Positions 26,158-34,431 of a stretch of DNA of 64,000 nt are shown here, in pieces. Every line of letters begins with the position of its first letter. Within the stretch, counting starts at the first letter, position 1. The DNA comes from an uncultured Clostridia bacterium (GTDB lineage Bacteria; Bacillota; Clostridia; Christensenellales; Borkfalkiaceae). The position numbers were made by a program, and so were the translations under genes. The stretch spans positions 46,209 to 110,208 of the forward strand of contig CALVWI010000005.1 of the NCBI GenBank assembly GCA_944367045.1, in the 5' to 3' direction. The notes below the pieces were generated by a model, which saw nothing but the letters and a program-made list of their open reading frames with translations, did not search any database and was not told where the DNA came from.

Positions 26158-27005
26158 ATGCGCTCGAAGTAAGAAACCTGACGAAAACCTACCCCGATTT
26201 TACGCTTGATAAGGTAAGTTTCTGTGTCCCTCGGGGGCATATCGTCGGTCTGATCGGCAGAAACGGCGCAGGCAAGAGCACAACGATCAAGGGTATTTTG
26301 CGGCTTATCACAGCGGAAGGAACTGTTTCCGTCTTTGGAAAGGATATTTCTCAAGACGAAATGGCCGTCAAGCAGATGATCGGCTATGTCGGCGGCGGGT
26401 TTCGGTATTATCCCATGAATACGCTTATCACTATCCGCAAGGCCTATGCGCCTTTTTACCCGACGTGGGATCAAAGCAAGTATGAAAAATTCCTTGCGCA
26501 ATTCGGGCTGTCCGAAAAGAAAAAGGTGAAAGAGCTTTCCGAAGGGATGAAAGTCAAGTTTGCGCTTGCACTCGCCCTCTCGCATGGGGCAAAGCTGCTC
26601 ATCATGGACGAACCGACGAGCGGACTCGATCCGCTTTCCCGCGAAGAGTTTTGCGATATTATCTTACAGCTTGTGCGCGAGGAAGGAGTATCCGTACTCT
26701 TTTCCACGCACATCACGTCCGATTTAATGAGAATTGCCGACGACATCATATATATTTCGCAAGGCAGCATCCATGCGGCTTGCCCGCTTGAAGAATTGCT
26801 CGGCAAATACCGGTTGGTGCATTTTCCTTCCCTTGCAGAGGCGACGGCGGCGAATGCCATCGGCGTCAAATCGGTAAAAGACGGATACGAAGGTCTGCTC
26901 TTATGCGATATGCAAAACTCGGGAGATACCGTCATCACCGACGCAACGATCGACAACATCATGGTGCATTTGGAAAAAGCAGCCGAGGAGGGACGGCATG
27001 TTTGA
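26154..27005 (+). CDS. ABC-2 type transporter ATPase
   Basis: The 283-residue ATPase has Walker A (GRNGAGKST, about 37-45), a signature written LSEGMK in place of LSGGQ, and Walker B LLIMDEPTSGLD. The degenerate signature and C-terminal extension resemble YtrB/BcrA-type export ATPases. It would power the membrane protein encoded next, whose start overlaps its end. Substrate is unknown; drug, peptide or envelope-stress export are the usual roles for AbrB- or GntR-controlled units of this type. Confidence 0.9.
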   Translation: MNALEVRNLTKTYPDFTLDKVSFCVPRGHIVGLIGRNGAGKSTTIKGILRLITAEGTVSVFGKDISQDEMAVKQMIGYVGGGFRYYPMNTLITIRKAYAPFYPTWDQSKYEKFLAQFGLSEKKKVKELSEGMKVKFALALALSHGAKLLIMDEPTSGLDPLSREEFCDIILQLVREEGVSVLFSTHITSDLMRIADDIIYISQGSIHAACPLEELLGKYRLVHFPSLAEATAANAIGVKSVKDGYEGLLLCDMQNSGDTVITDATIDNIMVHLEKAAEEGRHV

Positions 27006-27663
27006 TTTGGTCAAAAAGGAATTAGCTCTTTGTATGCACCCTACGGCTTTTATCTTTCTCTCCTTTGCCGCCCTTGTATTCGTTCCGTATTATCCGTATG
27101 AAGTCATTTTCTTTTTCTCCTGCCTTTCGGTATTTTTCTGCTGCATGATGGCACGGGAAAACGGCGATATTGCGTTCTCCTGCACATTGCCCGTCAAAAA
27201 GGAGCATATCCCCCTTGCAAAGATGCTCGTTGTCATCGGGTTGCAGTGCGCCATTCTGCTGCTTGTGGGCGCGATGGGCGCGATCAAGGGAGCCGTCTTG
27301 CCCGCGGAGCGATCCGTCAACCAAGCCGGGATCTCGGCTAACATTGTTCTCGTGGGAAACGGTGCGGTATTGCTCGGCGTGTTCAACTTAATTTTCTTCC
27401 CCCGTTATTTCAAAGCGCCCGAAAAAATCGGCGTCCCGTTTGTGATCGGCGCCGTTTCTGTATTTTTATTGATCGGTATCTTTATTGTTTTGCGCCAGAC
27501 AACGCCGCTCTATTCTGTCGTTTTGAATGGCCTCAACTCCGAATATTCTGCTGCCAAATTAGCCGCCCTAACCATAGGGCTCGTTGTCTATACCGGCTTA
27601 TCTGTTATCAGCTGCAATCTGTCAATGAAAAACTTTCGGAAAACCGATGTTTATGGAGTCTGA
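26998..27663 (+). CDS. ABC-2 type membrane protein
   Basis: The 221-residue protein has about six hydrophobic helices (near residues 16-45, 78-98, 112-130, 142-165 and 190-208) and no catalytic motif. It begins with MFDLVKKEL, like many ABC-2 permeases. It overlaps the ATPase gene by 8 nt and has GGAGGGA as ribosome site. A stem-loop terminator follows its stop, closing the three-gene unit. Confidence 0.85.
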   Translation: MFDLVKKELALCMHPTAFIFLSFAALVFVPYYPYEVIFFFSCLSVFFCCMMARENGDIAFSCTLPVKKEHIPLAKMLVVIGLQCAILLLVGAMGAIKGAVLPAERSVNQAGISANIVLVGNGAVLLGVFNLIFFPRYFKAPEKIGVPFVIGAVSVFLLIGIFIVLRQTTPLYSVVLNGLNSEYSAAKLAALTIGLVVYTGLSVISCNLSMKNFRKTDVYGV

Positions 27664-27698
27664 AACCATTCTATCTGTCATCTCGCAGTTTCACAAAT

Positions 27699-27740
27699 CC
27701 CCGCCCCTTGCAGGTTTCCCCCTGCGCGGGGTTATTTTTT
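27699..27740 (+). terminator. intrinsic terminator of the AbrB/ABC operon
   Basis: CCCCGC (27699-27704) pairs with GCGGGG (27726-27731). An inner GCAGG/CCTGC stem lies within, separated by a CCCTT bulge. TTATTTTTT follows. Confidence 0.75.
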
Positions 27741-27945
27741 ATCGCTATTGCCCTTGACGTCGACATGATCTTGAAACCGCTCCGCCAAGGCATCAAACGT
27801 GATCAACACGATTTCGTCCGCTTAGTTTGATAAAAACAAACTTTCAAGAGAAAATCAACGGGAATTTTGGAATTTTACCGCGATACACACGCATTGCGTT
27901 CCATACGATTTCCTGCAAGGCGCCGTCGTCCTTTACGTTTTCCAT
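27732..27945 (-). pseudogene. broken coding remnant in two pieces
   Basis: Two coding-like stretches lie just downstream of the unknown gene at 27962. The first runs from ATG 27945 to TGA 27844 (33 residues, beginning MENVKDDGALQEIVW). The second lies in another frame and ends with a TAA at 27732 (reads DEIVLITFDALAERFQDHV near its end). Both have normal amino-acid composition, unlike random frames. They probably belong to one former small gene split by an indel and an AGTTTG...CAAACT inverted repeat (27824-27842). I do not recognise the family. The end overlaps the neighbouring terminator. Confidence 0.4.
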
Positions 27946-27961
27946 GGAACTTGCCACCGCT

Positions 27962-28924
27962 TTACGTTTCCCTTCTTTCCGCCAATTTTTTCAGCGCGTA
28001 TTCGATCCCCATCGAAGTGTTCAGCGAATACTTAAACAACGAGGACGAAAGATCTTCAAATTCCCCTCTTGTCAACAGCGTATAATTGATGCGCTCGTCA
28101 AAATCGAAATCGGCAGCCATCATATAATTGACCTCACGTTTCACCTCATCCGCCACGCAGACGCGATAAAGCACCCGCTCTCCGTCCTGTACGCTGAACG
28201 CAAATGAAACGCAGGTGACGACGCCCGCCGTTTGAAATTTCTCCTTGCTGCCCGTTCGGATGTTGGCGGCAAGATGCTCGTGATACTTCAAAAAGGCGAT
28301 CAGCGCCCTCAACTCACGGCATTTTTCCTCTTTGGATAGATCGCTGTCCATAAACGCGACGCCATCGAAATAATCGCCGATGTCGTCGTAAATGTCCTGC
28401 AGTTTTCTGCTCCGCGTATCCATGGCGTCCATGAAACACCGCATGAGCAAGACGCACCACGCCGTAAAATAATTGACGTCGATGGCGCCCTCCATCACGG
28501 CGTGGATCTTATCGTAAATCGTGGGAAAGTCGGCGTAATCTCCCTTTTCGTAGCGGTAATCGAAGGAGATAATGTCGTCCAATTCCTGTTGAGAGAGCTC
28601 ACAACGTATTGCCCTTTTGAGGGTCTCCTGTCCGACGACGGGCTTCTTTTTCTCCTCCGCAGCCAGCCGATCGGGATCGGCCCTCCCCCCTGAATTATAA
28701 TAGCCGCAGAACTGTGATTTCACAACATTGAAAAGCTGCAAAAAGAACGTGCGAGAGACCTCAAAGAGCTGGATTCCGCCGACCTTCTTCCCGCTCAGCT
28801 CTCGCTCATGAAGATCGCTTGTAAACTCGTACTCGCGCTCATAGAGATCGACAATGAGCTCATCGCACGTCCCGTCCTTGCATTTGCTGTAAACGGCGAT
28901 CGTGCCGCGTTGATTGTATTGCAT
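27962..28924 (-). CDS. hypothetical protein, 320 residues
   Basis: I do not recognise this protein. It is soluble, charged, without signal peptide or long hydrophobic helix. The N-terminus (MQYNQRGTIAVYSKC) is followed by a stretch rich in Asp/Glu/Tyr (about 115-210) and a beta-rich C-terminal third. GGGGGAGG precedes the ATG, and a near-consensus promoter lies about 65 nt further upstream, so it is a monocistronic gene, perhaps with the small broken remnant behind it. Its place at the edge of a defence island makes an accessory role possible, but no motif supports this. Confidence 0.75.
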   Translation of the reverse strand: MQYNQRGTIAVYSKCKDGTCDELIVDLYEREYEFTSDLHERELSGKKVGGIQLFEVSRTFFLQLFNVVKSQFCGYYNSGGRADPDRLAAEEKKKPVVGQETLKRAIRCELSQQELDDIISFDYRYEKGDYADFPTIYDKIHAVMEGAIDVNYFTAWCVLLMRCFMDAMDTRSRKLQDIYDDIGDYFDGVAFMDSDLSKEEKCRELRALIAFLKYHEHLAANIRTGSKEKFQTAGVVTCVSFAFSVQDGERVLYRVCVADEVKREVNYMMAADFDFDERINYTLLTRGEFEDLSSSLFKYSLNTSMGIEYALKKLAERRET

Positions 28925-28989
28925 ATCATTTTCCTCCCCCTTTATAAAATTAAATTGACCCGCAAGGTTTTTATAAATCTATCGATTCC

Positions 28990-29019
28990 ATTATAACGTT
29001 TTCCACCCATCAAAGTCAA
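28990..29019 (-). promoter_or_regulatory. promoter of the hypothetical gene
   Basis: Minus-strand TTGACT (29019-29014) and TATAAT (28995-28990) are 18 nt apart. The expected transcript start is about 58 nt before the coding start at 28924. Confidence 0.7.
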
Positions 29020-29037
29020 ATAAAATCACTCGGAACG

Positions 29038-29154
29038 CTATGGCAGCTTATCTTTACACCCTTCGCACCAAATTACGACCGACCCAAACGGCAACACCTC
29101 TGCCTGCCATTTACAAACGCCACAGCGAACATCTTGTCCTTCTCCCACACACAT
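29038..29154 (-). CDS. small zinc-ribbon ORF, 38 residues
   Basis: This small frame reads from ATG 29154 to TAG 29038. It has two CxxC pairs (RCGVC and WCEGC) 20 residues apart, with the phage Com-like spacing of a zinc ribbon and the conserved-looking core EVLPFGSVVIWCEGC. The regular cysteine pairs make chance unlikely. There is no good ribosome site, and it lies between the BREX operon terminator and the promoter of the next gene, so it could be a remnant of a larger gene or a poorly expressed small protein. Confidence 0.4.
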   Translation of the reverse strand: MCVGEGQDVRCGVCKWQAEVLPFGSVVIWCEGCKDKLP

Positions 29155-29180
29155 GGAAATAAGTGATCGTAAACGATAAA

Positions 29181-29211
29181 ACGAGGCGCTGAAATCGTGC
29201 CTCGTTTTTTT
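29181..29211. terminator. terminator after the BREX operon
   Basis: ACGAGGC and GCCTCGT form a 7-bp stem. Seven Ts follow on the plus strand and TTTTAT on the minus strand. It lies about 30 nt past the stop of the last BREX gene (29243), so its main use is probably to end that transcript. Confidence 0.7.
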
Positions 29212-29242
29212 GTAAAATCATCCGGATTTCATCACTATCCGA

Positions 29243-30373
29243 CTACCGTTTGGGCAATAGAATTTTTATGAGCGCTTCTGCGATCTTTTCCGCTTCATCT
29301 AAAGTATTGTCTTTCCCGAGAGAGATCCGGATCGTCCCCTTTGCATACTCCTCGTCCGCATTGATCGCGTATAAGACATGCGAGATCTGAGTGTTCTTAC
29401 TGTCACAAGCGGACCCCGTGGAAACCATGATCCCCATGAGGTCAAGGCAATGGAGGATCGCCTCACCATCCGCATGGGGAAAGGAAAGGTTGAGATTGCC
29501 GGGAATACGCGGTTCCTCGCCGTTACGGCGATAGCTTATTCCGGCGGCATTGAGCTTGCCGATCAGTACTTGCTCCAATGATAAGATCCTGCTCTGGGAG
29601 TCAGCGAGGTGCACAATGTTATTCTGAAGTGCTACTGACATCCCCACGATCGAGGCAACATTCTCTGTCCCTGCTCTCAAACCAAACTCTTGAGCTCCCC
29701 CATCGGCATAGGGAGAAAGCTTCGTTCCCTTTTTGACAAAGAGGAATCCAATTCCTTTGGGGCCATTGAACTTATGTGCCGAACATGACATCATATCAAC
29801 GCCAAGAGTTTTTACGTCCACGGGAATATGACCAATTGCTTGCACCGCATCGGTATGGAACAACGCGCCATGTCTATGAGCGACAGCGCAAAGTTCTTGG
29901 ATGGGCTGGATAGTTCCGATCTCGTTGTTTACCATCATAATGGAGACAAGTTTTGTTTGATCGGTGATCGTACCCGCAAGAATATCCGATGTAATGAACC
30001 CGTCTTTATTCGGATGAAGATACGCCACGGGATAGCCAAATGTCTCAATTTTGGCACAAGCACGAAGAATGGCGTGGTGTTCGAATTCTGAAGTAATTAC
30101 AGCGCGATGATCCCCATATGAAAGGCTGCCTTTGATCGCCCAGTTATCGCTCTCAGTGCCGCCGGAGGTAAAATATATCTCCTCGGGCTCCGCATTGATA
30201 CACGATGCGATTTGGGCTCTGGCCTCTCGAATAGCTTGTTTGGCCTGTCTTGCGAATGAATATGGCTGTGATGCATTGGAATATTGATCTAGCAGATAAG
30301 GACGCATTGCCTCAAATGCGTCCTTATCAAGTTTTGTCGTTGCTGCGTTATCCGCGTAGATCATGGGGGTCAT
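29243..30373 (-). CDS. cysteine desulfurase, NifS/IscS/DndA type
   Basis: This 376-residue PLP enzyme takes sulfur from L-cysteine and carries it as a persulfide. The PLP lysine is K201 in SCSAHKFNGPKG, the stacking His is in EFEHHAI (about 99), and the active-site Cys is C323 in STGSACDS. It has the longer, flexible Cys loop of NifS/DndA-type enzymes. It is the last gene of the BREX operon, 9 nt after brxL, with GAGGTG before its ATG. In DNA phosphorothioation (Dnd) systems this family (DndA) hands sulfur to DndC. Here the DndC-like BrxP in the same operon is the likely receiver. A housekeeping role is less likely given the operon position. Confidence 0.92.
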   Translation of the reverse strand: MTPMIYADNAATTKLDKDAFEAMRPYLLDQYSNASQPYSFARQAKQAIREARAQIASCINAEPEEIYFTSGGTESDNWAIKGSLSYGDHRAVITSEFEHHAILRACAKIETFGYPVAYLHPNKDGFITSDILAGTITDQTKLVSIMMVNNEIGTIQPIQELCAVAHRHGALFHTDAVQAIGHIPVDVKTLGVDMMSCSAHKFNGPKGIGFLFVKKGTKLSPYADGGAQEFGLRAGTENVASIVGMSVALQNNIVHLADSQSRILSLEQVLIGKLNAAGISYRRNGEEPRIPGNLNLSFPHADGEAILHCLDLMGIMVSTGSACDSKNTQISHVLYAINADEEYAKGTIRISLGKDNTLDEAEKIAEALIKILLPKR

Positions 30374-30382
30374 ATCAGCACC

Positions 30383-31849
30383 TCAGCGGCTGTAAGTTAC
30401 TTCCGGTATCGTATTTTTACCCGGAACATTAAACTCCTTAGGGTCAATAATGCACAATTGCTTTTTAATGACTCCCCGCATTTCCAGCGCAGGTTCAAGG
30501 CAGTAGTGAACAAACTCCTCTTTGCTTATGTCATCCGGTGACTGAACATGCGGGAACAGCAGCTTTAAAAATGCCGTGCAGAGTCGCTTGATCGCGGTCA
30601 AATCTCTTTTGTCTGCATTGGACTTGTAGGAGATCAAGGACTCAACGATCGAGGCATACGAGAGGTCGCTGCGAAGTTCGTGAAGCACCTCTGCGAAATA
30701 TTCCGTATTGATCGCCCAGCCGTGTGCGATCATACCGGTCGTCATCCGCGGGATCTCCCAACCGGGGATAAACCCGTGGAATCTATCCAAGGTTGCCGAT
30801 TCACCGAAAACCTCACTGATATGTTCCACCATATTTTTGTTGATGTCAAAACGATCAGCATTGATATTCCCGAGGACAATGATACCCGCCTCCGCCGTAA
30901 GGGAAGCGTCAAATCCCTTGATCTCACCAAACTCCATATAATGCTTCAATGCTTGTTGGATCTGTCCAGGTTGTTCAAAGGTGATCGATTGAACTTCGTC
31001 AAAGCCAACATAGTCAAAGCGAGTCAGTAAGCCTCCGGTCTTTTTAGCATTGTCATAGATCAGTGAGGCACGAGATACCGTACCCCCGCTGATAAGCCAT
31101 CCCCTCTTGCTGATCTTTTCAAAGACATAGCTCTTTCCGGTCCCTTTGGGAGCGAGCTCGATCAGATTCACTCTTTTTTCCACAAACGGCAGTAATCGGC
31201 GCAAAAAGCACAACTTTTTAGCCTCACTCTCCACGCCATTTGCATCCACGTATCCGGCAGGATTGTAATCGACTGCCATCAGAACGACATCTATCCATTC
31301 ATGGATATCAAAATTTTTACGAGCCTCTCGAAAGAAATCAAGGTCGATCGAATACGGGCAAAACGGACTATAGTCAACCATGGAGATCACGCCCTTGGGA
31401 TTGGATGCCGTACCCTCAAGCGTCCAAACCAGCGTAATGATGCCCCAATTTTCACTCTCATGCAACAGCGTTGCTTGCCATTTTTCGACCACTTCGTTTG
31501 CGACCGTTCCACTCGCGCCGCCCTTTGCCCCGCCGAAATCAGGCAGCTCAAATTTCGTCTTGCCACTCTTTATATCCACATTCACGCGGACACGCGCAAG
31601 GAACTGGACCGTATCCCCGTTGATCATTTGGAACTTGAATTGCTCGAAATCGTCCTTCCCGGGGATATATCGTTTGATGTATCTGCGAACGCTATCGTAA
31701 TCAACAACACCTTCATTGTTCGAAAACTTCATGACCAACCAGTCGCGCATATAGGAAGGCATACTGAGATTGGAGAAGTATTCGCTCCTCTGCGGATCTT
31801 TCAGAACGACCATATCAGCAAATAACTCTTTAACTTTATCTTCCAGCAT
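30383..31849 (-). CDS. brxL: BREX protein BrxL, short form
   Basis: The 488-residue protein has the BrxL/Lon-like ATPase core: Walker A PKGTGKS (about 234-240), SGGTVSRASLIYD after it, and a Walker B-like FDEVQ (about 283-287). In type 1 BREX BrxL is about 680 residues and ends in a Lon-like protease domain. Here the sequence stops shortly after the ATPase, with no Ser-Lys protease region, so it is probably an ATP-driven DNA-binding or motor ring only. It follows the zinc-ribbon gene by 12 nt with GAGGAGG before the ATG. Together with BrxC, PglZ and BrxP it defines type 4 BREX. Confidence 0.88.
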   Translation of the reverse strand: MLEDKVKELFADMVVLKDPQRSEYFSNLSMPSYMRDWLVMKFSNNEGVVDYDSVRRYIKRYIPGKDDFEQFKFQMINGDTVQFLARVRVNVDIKSGKTKFELPDFGGAKGGASGTVANEVVEKWQATLLHESENWGIITLVWTLEGTASNPKGVISMVDYSPFCPYSIDLDFFREARKNFDIHEWIDVVLMAVDYNPAGYVDANGVESEAKKLCFLRRLLPFVEKRVNLIELAPKGTGKSYVFEKISKRGWLISGGTVSRASLIYDNAKKTGGLLTRFDYVGFDEVQSITFEQPGQIQQALKHYMEFGEIKGFDASLTAEAGIIVLGNINADRFDINKNMVEHISEVFGESATLDRFHGFIPGWEIPRMTTGMIAHGWAINTEYFAEVLHELRSDLSYASIVESLISYKSNADKRDLTAIKRLCTAFLKLLFPHVQSPDDISKEEFVHYCLEPALEMRGVIKKQLCIIDPKEFNVPGKNTIPEVTYSR

Positions 31850-31861
31850 GATCCAACCTCC

Positions 31862-32059
31862 TCAAAGGAATAAAGTACAGCCCTGCTCTTTGAACTCTTT
31901 GATCTTGATCTTCAAATCGTCCTCATCGCAACCAAAATATTCGGCCATGCAGGGCAGGCAATAAAACTCTTCCGTATCGACATCGATCAGCTTCTTGGAA
32001 AGAGCGATCTCATCTTTTTTTAGCGGCTTTCCGCAATTGCAGCAAACTTTCTTTACCAT
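31862..32059 (-). CDS. small zinc-ribbon protein in the BREX operon
   Basis: The 65-residue protein has CCNCGKPL at the N-terminus and CLPC about 26 residues later, a treble-clef or zinc-ribbon arrangement, followed by a charged helix (DEDDLKIKIKEFKEQGC). Its start overlaps the end of pglZ by 7 nt and brxL begins 12 nt after it, so it is co-translated with the core genes. Similar small proteins exist as free-standing genes in Clostridia, to my memory without assigned function. A role as adaptor or DNA-binding subunit of the BREX complex is only inference. Confidence 0.75.
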   Translation of the reverse strand: MVKKVCCNCGKPLKKDEIALSKKLIDVDTEEFYCLPCMAEYFGCDEDDLKIKIKEFKEQGCTLFL

Positions 32060-34413
32060 GGCAAATCGCCCTCCCCGCCGCCAAGAGGCGAAAGTAGTGT
32101 AACATCAGGCAAATTGATCAATCGTCCATCTGCAATGACTTCTACCGGATATGTGCCAGCTTTGACGCCGGGAAATACGACAGCCCACATTTTTCCGGTA
32201 TCAATCTTCGTTACGGTCGCCTGAATGCCAGCCATCTTTACCGCAAGGCTTTCTATTTGTTTGTTGAAAGAAATAGACAGTTTTGCTTTCCTCATCGAGA
32301 TCTTAACTGTCTGCTTTTCCCAAGAAGCCGTGATTTGAACGGCATTCTTGCTTTCGATCACAAGGACCGGGACCAGCATTTCTTCGGGTGTTGCACCCCC
32401 ATGGACCTCTCCATAGATAGCATTCTCATCATCCGCACCGGCTGCAAATCCGGACTGCCTGAAATGGTCATAATTGCTGAATACCGCATATCTGTCCCCA
32501 TCGGTACTATTTACGATCACTACATTGGGATGGGGCATCGTTGCACCTTGCGGCAACTTGCAGTATCTGCCATGGCTACAAACGACGGCACCCTTCGGTG
32601 CATCAAAGCCATCTCTGCAATGGAAAAACCGAGCCGCAAGACGGCTGGTACCATGATCCCCGGTGATCACCACACGACGATAATCTTTCAAAAGCGAAGA
32701 GACTTGATTGCCGATCCCCGCCACAAAATCCATCTGCTCTTCGATGCAGGCATAGTAATCCGGTTCGTCGATCACGCCTTTATGCGCCAGCTTGTCAAGC
32801 TTGTTCAGCTTCTTATATGGCATCGACATGCTATTCCATTGTTCGTTAAAGCTTGTCTCTGTAGGCAGCGTCGCTTGCGCTATCGCCACATTTGTAATGG
32901 TGCCGTCACAATGATCAGCGATACTCCAATACAAAAGCGGAAGCCATTCGGCGCCTAGCGCGTCCACCCAAAGAATGATCGTATCGTCGTCTTCGTATTT
33001 CGAAAGAATTGAATAACGATAATCAAAGACCGAGGCACTTACCCCATTAAAATACAGTGTTTCGTCGATCGGCAGGGTATTTTCAAGCTTATGTGCCTTG
33101 TATTTTGACATATACGCGCCGATGTCGCTTTGAAACACCTCCAAATCATGAGACAGGTATGCGGCAAGTGCAGGAAACGTTTCTTTCAACTTTACGCTCC
33201 CATTGGCCTGCTCCGGATCTTTTCGCAGCCATTGTTTAACCATTTTGAGAAGATATATTCTCTCTTCACGCGAAGAGCTTGTGATAAAATCCAACCGTTT
33301 CTCAAATTCCGGTATCGCATCAACAACCGCAAAATAGTCAGCATCCGGTTTGATTTTCATGACCGATGCAAGCGTCTTAAACTCATCGACCCAGTCCGGT
33401 CTGTCAACTCTTCTTTCAAAAATCTGATGTCCAATAACCGAGGGGATATCGGCAACGCATTCGGCAGCAGAGAAACAATAACAAAGGTAGCTACTGTCCG
33501 GGTGAATTTGAAACCAAAGCTTCACAAGTTCCTTGTGGCTCATGGGCAGCACATTCCATTTTCCCATGATGTCTACACCGGAAAAGGACGCCACATTCAA
33601 TACTTTAAGTATTGCATCATCCAATGACACGCCCTCCAAGGCATGATCAAAAAGCGCAAACTGCATTTCATCGGAACAGTTCTCTTTTGTCAAGCATTCA
33701 GCGCCTGGCATTTTTTCTTGGATAAGCGACAAGCGGTCATTGACCACATGGATATTGATCTTCCCTCTGCTCGAAGGAATTCTGTTGATTCGCTTGGTCA
33801 ACAAGACAAACCTCGTGTTTACCGGAGAGGGATTTTCCCAATACTCAAACCACTCCCGAAGGCCGATAAACAATTTGTCCGCGTCCCGCTTAAACTCCGC
33901 TATATGCCGCTCAAACATGCTGGATAATACAAGCAGATCCATTCTCCGAACCTCTTGTTCATCGTCGGTACAGTCAAAGAAATGATCTTCTTGCCGCAAA
34001 TCACCGTTGAGGTTGATCGAAGGATCAAACCACTGTGCTTCACACCCCCAGAGAGGAATGATGATCCTGCCACGGCTGTTTGCCGAGACTTGATGGGTCC
34101 ACAGTGCGGCAAATCTCCTGTCCGTGACCTCCTTTTTTGAGAAAAGCCGAAGATATTCACTTACGCCGGTCAGGATGACCCACTCGTCACGATAAGAATC
34201 GGCAGTGAGGTTCAAGTATTTTGGCATCACATCGGCGCCGGTAAAAATCTCACTTGATTTGATGACCCGAATATCGCTGATCTTCTTCATCTCCGAAAGC
34301 AACTGGCAATACTGCTCAACGCTCTCGACCATAATGGCACGACAGGGAAAGCGGGAAGGCAAATTACTTTGTTTTTCCTTCTGCAGTATAGATACTACTT
34401 CTTTGAGCGTCAC
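32053..34413 (-). CDS. pglZ: BREX protein PglZ (alkaline phosphatase superfamily)
   Basis: The 786-residue protein carries the PglZ domain in its second half (about 470-680). ILWVDALGAEWLPLLYW holds the first metal-binding Asp, ATLPTETSFN is typical of the family, and VITGDHGTSRLAARFFH gives the Asp/His pair. A beta-sandwich-like tail follows. PglZ is one of the two proteins found in every BREX type. The gene starts with GTG behind GGAGGAAAG and lies 18 nt after brxC. No separate function has been proven for the phosphatase fold; it may act on DNA ends or nucleotides. Confidence 0.92.
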   Translation of the reverse strand: MTLKEVVSILQKEKQSNLPSRFPCRAIMVESVEQYCQLLSEMKKISDIRVIKSSEIFTGADVMPKYLNLTADSYRDEWVILTGVSEYLRLFSKKEVTDRRFAALWTHQVSANSRGRIIIPLWGCEAQWFDPSINLNGDLRQEDHFFDCTDDEQEVRRMDLLVLSSMFERHIAEFKRDADKLFIGLREWFEYWENPSPVNTRFVLLTKRINRIPSSRGKINIHVVNDRLSLIQEKMPGAECLTKENCSDEMQFALFDHALEGVSLDDAILKVLNVASFSGVDIMGKWNVLPMSHKELVKLWFQIHPDSSYLCYCFSAAECVADIPSVIGHQIFERRVDRPDWVDEFKTLASVMKIKPDADYFAVVDAIPEFEKRLDFITSSSREERIYLLKMVKQWLRKDPEQANGSVKLKETFPALAAYLSHDLEVFQSDIGAYMSKYKAHKLENTLPIDETLYFNGVSASVFDYRYSILSKYEDDDTIILWVDALGAEWLPLLYWSIADHCDGTITNVAIAQATLPTETSFNEQWNSMSMPYKKLNKLDKLAHKGVIDEPDYYACIEEQMDFVAGIGNQVSSLLKDYRRVVITGDHGTSRLAARFFHCRDGFDAPKGAVVCSHGRYCKLPQGATMPHPNVVIVNSTDGDRYAVFSNYDHFRQSGFAAGADDENAIYGEVHGGATPEEMLVPVLVIESKNAVQITASWEKQTVKISMRKAKLSISFNKQIESLAVKMAGIQATVTKIDTGKMWAVVFPGVKAGTYPVEVIADGRLINLPDVTLLSPLGGGEGDLPW

Positions 34414-34431
34414 GCGGCTTTCCTCCTCCCC

